Of a DNA stretch of 64,000 nucleotides, positions 55,892-64,000 are shown piece by piece. The notes below the pieces were generated by a model, which made no database searches, was not told the origin of the DNA, and saw only the letters and a list, made by a program, of their open reading frames with translations. The stretch lies in the NCBI RefSeq assembly GCF_000169535.1, contig NZ_AAYN02000002.1, forward strand, positions 674,642-738,641. Reading direction: 5' to 3'. The stretch comes from Ureaplasma urealyticum serovar 8 str. ATCC 27618 (GTDB lineage Bacteria > Bacillota_I > Bacilli_A > Mycoplasmatales > Mycoplasmoidaceae). The number at the start of each line of letters is the position of its first letter. Position 1 is the stretch's first letter. The position numbers were made by a program, and so were the translations under genes.

Positions 55892-57076
55892 TTAGTTGCT
55901 TGTTTTAATTACGCTACCATGACCTACAGTTTTACCACCTTCACGGATTGAGAACTTAGATCCATCTTCAATCGCAACTGGGGCAATTAATTCTACAGTC
56001 ATTTCAACGTCATCACCAGGCATTACTAAGTCAACACCAGCTGGTAATGAAATAGCACCTGTTACGTCTGTTGTTCTAAAGTAGAATTGTGGACGGTATC
56101 CTGAAACGATAGGTGTGTGACGTCCACCTTCTTCTTTTTTAAGAATATAAACTTTAGCAGTAAATGTACGGTGAGGTTTAATTGAACCTGGTTTTACAAG
56201 TACTTGTCCACGTTCAACGTCTTCTTTTTTAATACCACGTAATAAAATACCAGCATTATCTCCAGCTTCAGCTTGATCTAATGATTTTCTAAACATTTCA
56301 ATTCCTGTAACAACAGTTTTTTGAGTGTCTTTTAAACCAACGATTTCAACTTCATCATTAACTTTTAATGTACCACGTTCAACACGTCCAGTTACAACTG
56401 TACCACGTCCTGAAATTGTAAATACGTCTTCAATTGCTAATAAGAATGGTTTGTCAGTACTACGTTCTGGTAATGGAATTCATGAGTCAACTGCATCCAT
56501 TAATTCATCAATTTTAGCTTCTCATACTGGGTCGCCCTCTAAAGCTTTAAGACCTGAACCACGGATAACTGGCGTGTTATCGCCATCAAATCCATATTTA
56601 GTTAATAATTCACGAACTTCCATTTCAACAAGATCTTGCATATCTGGATCTGTCATGAAATCACATTTATTTAAGAATACAACGATTTTTGGAACACCAA
56701 CTTGACGCGCTAATAGGATGTGTTCTTTAGTTTGAGCCATAACCCCATCAGATGCAGCAATAACTAAGATTGCACCATCCATTTGTGCTGCACCTGTAAT
56801 CATATTCTTAACGTAGTCGGCGTGTCCTGGGCAGTCAACGTGTGCATAGTGACGAGTTTTTGTTTCATATTCAACGTGAGAAGCGTTAATTGTAATACCA
56901 CGTTCTCTTTCTTCTGGTGTTTTATCAACATCAGCATATGATTGTGCAATAGCTTGTCCTTTTTTAGCAAGTACTGTACTAATTGCAGCTGTTAAAGTAG
57001 TTTTACCATGGTCAACGTGGCCAATAGTACCAATGTTAACGTGAGGTTTTGTTCTTTCAAATTTAGCTTTAGCCAT
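55892..57076 (-). CDS. tuf: Elongation factor Tu
   Basis: 394 residues. G motifs: [25 protein letters not shown] and NKCD; domain 2 and 3 sequences ([49 protein letters not shown]) are complete. It delivers aminoacyl-tRNA to the ribosome. The spacing to fusA (136 bases) is larger than in the rest of the str operon and contains a possible tuf promoter, so tuf may be transcribed separately too. RBS AAGGAGAA precedes the ATG. Confidence 0.98.
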
Positions 57077-57137
57077 TTTAATTCTCCTTGAAAATTAATT
57101 TATTTTTCTAAATAATTTTTGAATACATAATAAAGGT

Positions 57138-57143
57138 ATTATA
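57138..57143 (-). promoter_or_regulatory. Candidate tuf promoter -10 in a small palindrome
   Basis: Minus-strand TATAAT lies within AAGGTAT-T-ATACCTT (7-base arms), 62 bases before the tuf ATG. A second TATAAT is about 13 bases further upstream. No clear -35. Confidence 0.4.
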
Positions 57144-57212
57144 CCTTAAAATTATAACATTTTAACTTTTTAGATTATTAATTAAATTCTTTATTTTTAA
57201 TTGTCAAAATAA

Positions 57213-59279
57213 TTATTTTTTTGCACGTGCTGCCATTACTTCTTCAGTAACAGATTTAGGTGCTTGTGCATAGTGACTGAATTGCATAATATATTGACCA
57301 CGTCCTTGTGTATTTGAACGTAAATCTGTTGCATATCCAAACATTTCTGATAATGGAACTTTAGCTTTAATTGCTTGTGCATTACCACGTTGTTCTTGTC
57401 CTTCAATTACACCACGACGTTTTGAGATATCTCCCATAACAGTTCCAAAATAATCATCTGGTGTTGTTACGTCAACTGACATAATTGGTTCTAATAAAAC
57501 TGGTTTACATACTTTTGCAGCTTCTTTAAAAGCAAGAGATGCAGCAATTTTATAAGCCATTCCAGATGAGTCAACATCATGGTATGAACCATCAAAGATT
57601 GTTGCTTTAACATCAATTGTTTGATAACCAGCAATTGGTCCTGATGTTAATGCTTCAATTAATCCGTTTTCAACTTCTTTAATATATTCTTTTGGCACTT
57701 TACCACCAACAATGTTGTCAACGAATTCAAATCCTTTATCGTGGTTAGGTTCAAATTTAATTCAAACGTGTCCATATTGACCACGACCACCGGATTGTTT
57801 AATATATTTACCTTCAGCATCAGCAATTTCAGTAAATGTTTCACGATAACTAACTTGTGGAGCACCTACATTAACTTGAACATTGAATTCACGACGCATA
57901 CGATCAACTAGTACGTCTAAGTGTAATTCACCCATTCCAGCAATAATAGTTTGACCAGTTTCTTCATTTGTATATGTTCTAAAAGTTGGGTCTTCTTCAG
58001 CTAGTTTAGATAAAGCAAGACTCATTTTTTCTTGGTCAGCTTTTGTTTTTGGTTCAACAGATAAAGAAATAACAGGTTCTGCAAACACCATTTGTTCTAA
58101 GATAACTGGTTTTTTCTCATCACAAATTGTATCTCCAGTTGTAGTATCTTTTAATCCAATTACAGCACAAATATCACCAGCACTAATTGAATCAATTTCA
58201 TCACGATTGTTTGAATGCATCTTTACAAGACGCGAAATTCTTTCTTTTTTATCTTTTGTTGCATTATAAACGTAAGTACCTTTGTCAAGTTTACCACTAT
58301 ATACACGAATGTATGTTAAACGACCAACAAAAGGATCGGTTGCTACTTTAAAAGCAAGAGCTGCAAATGGTTCACTTGGATCATTGTGGTATTCAATTGG
58401 ATTACCATGATCATCAACACCTTTAATTGGTGGAACATCAATTGGTGAAGGTAAGAAATCAACAACTGCGTCCAATAATTTTTTAACACCTTTATTTTTA
58501 AAGGCTGTACCACATAATACTGGATATAATTCAGTTGAAATTACACCCTTACGAATACATTTTTTGATATCTTCATGACTTAATTCTTCACCAGATAAGT
58601 ATTTTTCCATTACTTCATCATCAAAGATAGCTACATCATCAATCATTTGTGAACGCATCACTTGTGCTTTTGTTACATAATCAGCTGGGATATCTTCAAT
58701 TTTATATTCTTCATCAGCTTGACCATCATAAATGTAAGCTTTCATTTCAATTAAATCAATACTTCCAACAAAATCAGCTTCTGCACCAATTGGAATTTGA
58801 ATAGCTGTTGCTTTAACACCTAAACGATTTTTCATTGTTTCAATTGAGTAGTAGAAGTCAGCACCTGTTTTATCCATTTTATTAACAAACACAATTCTTG
58901 GAACATTATACTTAGTTGCTTGTCTTCAAACTGTTTCAGTCTGTGGTTCAACCCCATTTTGGCCATCTAAAACAGCAACAGCCCCATCTAAAACACGTAA
59001 TGAACGTTCAACTTCAACAGTGAAATCAACGTGCCCTGGTGTATCAATCAAGTTTAAACTATGACCTTTTCATTTAGCATAAGTTGCAGCAGATGTAATT
59101 GTAATTCCACGTTCTTTTTCTTGTGCCATTCAATCCATTGTCGCTGCACCATCATGAGTTTCCCCAATCTTATGGTTCTTTCCTGTATGGTATAAGATCC
59201 GTTCAGAAGTTGTTGTTTTACCAGCATCAATGTGTGCCATGATTCCAAAGTTACGAAATAATTTTAATTCTTTAGACAT
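57213..59279 (-). CDS. fusA: Elongation factor G
   Basis: 688 residues. G motifs [26 protein letters not shown] and [11 protein letters not shown], then domain II-V blocks ([34 protein letters not shown] and [20 protein letters not shown]). It drives translocation and, with RRF, ribosome recycling. It follows rpsG by 26 bases. TGA codons (Trp) at several points join the frame. Confidence 0.98.
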
Positions 59280-59305
59280 ATATTAACAATTTCCTTAAAC
59301 AAATT

Positions 59306-59773
<468 letters not shown>

Positions 59774-59803
59774 TTTATTTTCGATCTCCTAACTAAAATT
59801 AAA

Positions 59804-60229
59804 TTATTTAGATGCTTCTTTCTTAGGACGTTTAGCACCATATAATGAACGTTGTTGACGACGTTTTTCAACACCTGATGCATCACCAGCACCACGAACG
59901 ATATGATAACGAACCCCTGGTAAGTCTTTAACTCTTCCCCCACGAATAACTACAACACTGTGTTCTTGTAAGTTGTGTCCTTCTCCTGGAATGTAAGCTA
60001 AAACTTCAAAACCATTACTTAAACGAACTTTAGCATATTTACGTAAAGCTGAGTTAGGTTTTTTAGGTGTCATTGTACCAACTCTGGTACATACACCTGA
60101 TTTTAAAGGTGATGGATTTTTTGTTGTTTTTTTATGTAATGAGTTGTATGTAAATAAAAGAGCAGGTGATTTAGTTTTTTTCACTTTTGGCGCTCGTTTA
60201 TTACGAATTAATTGCGCAATTGTAGGCAT
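59804..60229 (-). CDS. rpsL: 30S ribosomal protein S12
   Basis: 141 residues, first gene of the str operon. The decoding-centre loops [18 protein letters not shown] and [18 protein letters not shown] are normal, with lysines at both positions where substitution gives streptomycin resistance. The ending [15 protein letters not shown] is typical. RBS AAAGGAA precedes the ATG. Confidence 0.98.
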   Translation of the reverse strand: MPTIAQLIRNKRAPKVKKTKSPALLFTYNSLHKKTTKNPSPLKSGVCTRVGTMTPKKPNSALRKYAKVRLSNGFEVLAYIPGEGHNLQEHSVVVIRGGRVKDLPGVRYHIVRGAGDASGVEKRRQQRSLYGAKRPKKEASK

Positions 60230-60321
60230 GTAAATTTCCTTTCATTTTAACTTAATATTTATAGACAACGACTCCGTGCGTATCAAAACACTAAAATTGC
60301 GATTGATAAAACACGTTAAGA

Positions 60322-60350
60322 ATTATAAACGAAAATGATTTAAAAGTAAA
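60322..60350 (-). promoter_or_regulatory. str operon promoter
   Basis: On the minus strand TTTACT (60350-60345), a 17-base spacer and TATAAT (60327-60322), about 93 bases before rpsL. It starts right after the terminator of the upstream phosphatase gene. Confidence 0.65.
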
Positions 60351-60351
60351 T

Positions 60352-60387
60352 AAAAAAGAGCAAAAGTTTGTGCTTTTAACTCTTTTT
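60352..60387 (-). terminator. Terminator of the phosphatase gene
   Basis: AAAAAAGAG with CTCTTTTT and an inner AAAAG/CTTTT segment form the stem; the minus strand ends in T6. It is 25 bases after the stop at 60413. Confidence 0.8.
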
Positions 60388-60412
60388 GTAATCCAAACTA
60401 AAAAACTTTAAA

Positions 60413-61933
60413 TTATTTATTTTGATTTTTTGGCTCTCAATATAATTGTTTTACGTATTCTCTTAATGCTTTAACTTGATCTTCTTTACTTAATCCAAAA
60501 TAGCCTTTAGCAATTCCTGATTCGAAACCACCATAAGATGAATTACCACCAATCATTACATATGATTCTGATCATGTTTCATCTGATTTAACAATTTTAC
60601 CACTAGTAGCATCTTTTTTGTATTTAATACCTTTAGTATTTTTTGTATCAAAGTTACCAAATAATTTACCATATTCTTTTAATAAAGCAACACGTTCAGC
60701 GTTTGTTTTACCTTTTGAAGCATTATCATTAAAGTCATCAAAGTTATCACCAACACGCATTACAGTTTTTAAAACAACTGCATTGCCACTTCCAAACGCA
60801 CTTAAATCATAACCTTGAGTACGTTCATTCATAGTATTCATACGATCTTCTTTAGTAGATTTTACACGTTTTCCTTTAGCATCTTTTTTAACGTTATCTC
60901 ATGGTTTATCACTTGCAAAATCTATTCCTTGCATTCAGAAAACTCATTTTGGTAATAATGCACGATCTAATCCTTCAGATACTAAATTCTCAACTGTTGG
61001 TTCAATATGTGATGATTGTTCACGGTTTGAGTTAAACATAACAACTCCACCATGTTCTCAAACATATTTAATAAATTCAAATGCACCTGCTAATCGTTTT
61101 GAAGCTTTATCAGCAACAAATAAATCTCAATCTCTTGGACTATAAGCTTTGTTATTTAATAATTGATAATTTTGGTTAGCATAATTATTCAAAATTGTTT
61201 CATCAATATCCATAAATACTACTGGAATAGCTTTACCACTATCTGGATTTGAAACTGTTACTTTTGTGATGTTACCACTAGCATCTTTTTCTACTTTTAC
61301 TTTGTTTGTATCAAAAGCGTCTTGTTTAACCATAGCGTCAAATTGGTGTTTTGCACTATTGTATGCAGTTAATAACATACCATCTTTTTCTGCACTTAAT
61401 GTATTTCAAACATTAGCTAATCAACGTTGATTATAAATGATTGATTCAACACTATTGTATGGTTTTGATTCATCTTTTTGATTAGTATTATTATCAATTT
61501 TTGAACCATCATTTAATTCAACACTACTTACATTTAATGTTGTTACATAAACAGCACCAATTTTTAAATTAGCATTATCAGGTTTAACAACTACACGATC
61601 ATCTGCTTTTGGTTCACGTGGTAATTTTACATAAACTTTATCTTCTTTTAAAATACCAGTAGATGCTGTAAATTCAGCTTTACCATCTTTATCAATAACA
61701 GAAGCTGTAAATTTAAGACTTTCTAATGATTTCTTTTCATTTGCATCTAATTTAGATCAATTTGTAATTTCATAGATTGCGTAAATACCACTTTGAGTTT
61801 TAGCAAAAGTTGTGCTTACACGAGATTCAATACTAGAATTAGTACATGCAGTAGCAGCTGCAACAACACTTGCTCCTACTAATATAGAACTTAATGATAT
61901 TGCTCAAAATTTCTTACTTTTTAATAATTTCAT
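60413..61933 (-). CDS. e(P4)-type acid phosphatase/5'-nucleotidase lipoprotein
   Basis: 506 residues with a lipoprotein signal (MKLLKSKKFWAISLSSILVG, lipobox AAATAC). The HAD phosphatase motif VFMDIDETILNN (about residues 240-248) and later blocks GGVVMFNSNREQ and the acidic pair VGDNFDDF place it in HAD subfamily IIIB, the e(P4)/class B-like group, here with an N-terminal extension of about 190 residues. Such surface enzymes strip phosphate from nucleotides so that nucleosides can be taken up, which suits a cell with apt-based salvage. TGA codons are Trp throughout. Confidence 0.88.
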
Positions 61934-62218
61934 AAAACTCCTTAAAACAAAAAACATCACTTTTTAATTTTTAACACCAAAATTATAGTATGAAATTATT
62001 GTTTAAAGATGAATTAAAGGTTAAAATTATTAATATCAAAAGTTATTTGATTTTTTAATAAATTTATTAACTCAAGCAATATATATTGTTATATAATTTA
62101 TATTTGTATATACAAATATAACATATTTTTATTATTATAAATCTTATTGTACGTCTTAATCTTACATTAAATAAAGCAATCAACAAAATTTAAGAGATTA
62201 TATGCATTTTTTCATTTG

Positions 62219-62576
62219 TTATGGGTAAAGATCTTCTTTATCACTTAATTTTAAACTTGCGAAAGCTTCCTTAAACACATCTTCATTAATATAAATTTTA
62301 TTAGATCTTGATTTTCCATTTATTTCTGTGAATTCATTATAAAGTTTTGTTGTTTCTTCCTCATTCAATACTTTGTATATTTAAAATATTTAAATACCAG
62401 ATACGTTTTTATGTGATAGTTTTTCATCTTTTAATAATTGCGAATACACATGTTCAATTATTAAATTTGTTTTTTGATTCTAAGTATTAATCAATAAATA
62501 AAAATCTATATCATTATTTTTATTTACGTATCATTAAAAAAGCTAAATTCATATCACTAACTTTTTCATCAAACAT
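62219..62576 (-). pseudogene. Degenerate coding remnant of unknown origin
   Basis: On the minus strand a possible start (MFDEKVSDMNLAFLMIRK) is followed by stops, then a cleaner block ends at TAA 62219-62221 (NEEETTKLYNEFTEINGKSR, then INEDVFKEAFASLKLSDKED). The pieces look like one gene broken by frameshifts. I do not recognise the family. The rest of the 61934-62634 gap is AT-rich without further features apart from the terminator at 62586. Confidence 0.45.
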
Positions 62577-62585
62577 TTTGTTACA

Positions 62586-62621
62586 AAAAAATCTACTCCA
62601 GTCTTACACTAAAAGTAGATT
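62586..62621 (-). terminator. Terminator of the right-hand Ig-like gene
   Basis: AATCTACT and AGTAGATT form the stem around a 16-base loop; T7 follows on the minus strand, 14 bases past the stop at 62635. A similar stem (CTACT...AGTAG) lies after the paralogue at about 46463-46486. Confidence 0.75.
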
Positions 62622-62634
62622 ACACTAATTGTTT

Positions 62635-64000
62635 TTATTTAATTGTTAATATTCCCAAATTATTAGCATTCATTTTACATTTAAATGTTTTTCAGTTATT
62701 ACTATTTAAATCTTCGCTATATTCAAATCCTTTAAATTTGAATATACGTTCTGGACCCTTTCAAACAGCTATATTTTTAGACTTTTCAAAATCTACACTA
62801 TAGCCATTATTATTTTTATTAAAAAAATCTAGTTTAATAGGAGTGGTATATAAATACTCATACTTATTGGTTTTAGAATCATAATATTCAAAAACAGCCC
62901 TTAGGTACTTATCGTGATATCTGTGATCTATTCTTAAACTTAAATAATATTTTTTACTATCTTGATCAGTTTTTATTACATATTGATCATGTATACTAGA
63001 ACCTTCGTTACTACCAAAAAACGAACTTTGCGATTCAATTTCATAACTTGAAAATCCCGAGTTGTATTGACCATCTAAACTAACTCTTTCGTTATTGTTT
63101 TCATCAAACAAATTATCACTTGTAGGATTAGAAACATAAATATTTTTTATACGATAGTGGTTTTTTATTATTATATTATTTAATATTCCTTCTATATAAT
63201 ATTGATTTTTTTCCTCGTCTTTAATCAAACTTAAATTAGAAGCTACTAATTCATCATCAGTTGATGTGCCATCATTTCTGTGAAAAACAACTTTAAATTT
63301 AGCATTAATGTTTTTAAATCCATTCTTACATCAATTAGTTGAATAAACATAATATTTAAAATGCGCTTGATTTTTTACTGAATCATATCAAGGACGTATT
63401 CATCATCTATCATCACCTTCTAATTTATAAAAATCTTTTTTTACATCAAATGAGTATTTTGCTTTTGATCCGCATTGATAAATAATTTTATTTGTTTTAT
63501 TCGCATATGATAACTCATCTAATAATTCAATTTTTTCAATATAATACTTACGGTTACCTAGAAGATCTTTTGTTTGAATATTTTCAATTGTTGTTTCATC
63601 TCCATTTTCACTAGTACGTGATAATTTACCAGTGTATTCGATTTTGCGTTTATCACTATCATATTGTGATTTAAATGAAATACGTACCCGTTTATTATTT
63701 TCAAAAGCCTTATCATCTGATTTTATTTTAATACTAAAATTTTTTAAATAATAGTTTGATACTTGTTCATCAGTTGGTGGAACTCAATCAATTCATGTTT
63801 TTGATGGTTGAACAATAAATGTATTTACTAAATTATCTTTCATATTCAAATCAGTATAAACTAAGGGGTTCTTAGCGTCCTGAACTTTAATTTTTTTAAA
63901 AGTATATTTTCGATTAGGAACATTTGCTGACAAAACAATATCATCATAAGTTGTCTTGTTTTGCTCTAATTTAAAAATTGATGATTCAACTTCTTTTATT
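62635..64000 (-). CDS. C-terminal part of a second Ig-like repeat surface protein (partial)
   Basis: The minus-strand frame is open from the right edge to TAA 62635-62637: 455 residues of C-terminal sequence. It closely follows the last 400 residues of the intact protein at 46502-49960: WIDWVPPTDEQVSNYYLKNF, KSDDKAFENNKRVRISF, YANKTNKIIYQC, TSDNLFDENN and KYEYLYTTPIKLDFF. Differences cluster in surface-like insertions (for example around SSIHDQYVIKTDQDSKK), as expected of diverging antigen copies. Its start lies beyond the window. TGA codons are Trp. Confidence 0.85.

Noticed and set aside
56325-56705. Open frame of 126 codons opposite tuf
   Set aside because: It mirrors the strong codon bias of tuf and has no RBS or homology.

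Overview
The window is a stretch of a very AT-rich Mollicute chromosome that reads UGA as tryptophan. Almost every long gene is intact only when in-frame TGA is read as Trp, and a tRNA with a UCA anticodon (tRNA-Trp) is present at 26405-26479. Gene content (wall-less lifestyle, lipoproteins with Cys lipoboxes, fused SecDF, e(P4)-type phosphatase, DUF31 protease) fits the pneumoniae/Ureaplasma branch. The genus is an inference, not proven by the sequence.

Layout. 1-4.5 kb is a decayed surface-antigen region: the tail of one repeat protein, an IS256-type transposase remnant, and a large lipoprotein gene broken by several frameshifts. 4.7-9.3 kb carries apt, a fused secDF and an Abi_2-like gene with a HEPN motif. 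9.3-14.8 kb is a compact operon, ybeY-era-recO-glyS-dnaG, ending in a terminator shared with convergent rpsD. A coiled-coil membrane protein (15.7-17.4 kb) is followed by nine minus-strand tRNAs. 18.5-23.4 kb is a minus-strand group: ymdB-like phosphodiesterase, pcrA, an RDD membrane protein and a glycosyltransferase. After two tRNA-Arg genes comes a plus-strand operon of three unrecognised proteins plus acyl carrier protein, then tRNA-Trp.

26.7-28.7 kb is a type II restriction-modification island: a small XRE regulator overlapping a C5-cytosine methyltransferase, with a convergent endonuclease candidate. 29-34.5 kb (minus) holds pepA, an FtsK-like protein with degenerate nucleotide-binding motifs, and an RNase J homologue that has lost its catalytic metal ligands. 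34.7-37 kb (plus) is a C39-peptidase ABC exporter with a small membrane partner. 37-40.4 kb (minus) is cdsA-frr-pyrH-tsf, followed by six more tRNAs. 41.3-45.4 kb (plus) has two FecCD-type permeases, a DUF31 serine-protease-like lipoprotein and a DUF2188 protein.

An IS30-like remnant with terminal inverted repeats (45.4-46.4 kb) lies just downstream of an intact 1152-residue Ig-like repeat surface protein. Two tandem MATE-like transporters, pepF and the str operon (rpsL-rpsG-fusA-tuf) follow, all on the minus strand. The window ends with an e(P4)-type phosphatase lipoprotein, a degenerate stretch, and the C-terminal part of a second Ig-like repeat protein.

The most unusual content is: (i) adjacent FtsK-like and RNase J-like proteins that both seem to have lost catalysis while keeping full-length frames; (ii) the compact R-M island with a palindrome in front of its regulator; (iii) the peptidase-containing exporter and its partner; (iv) the family of repeat surface proteins in intact, broken and partial states beside IS remnants.
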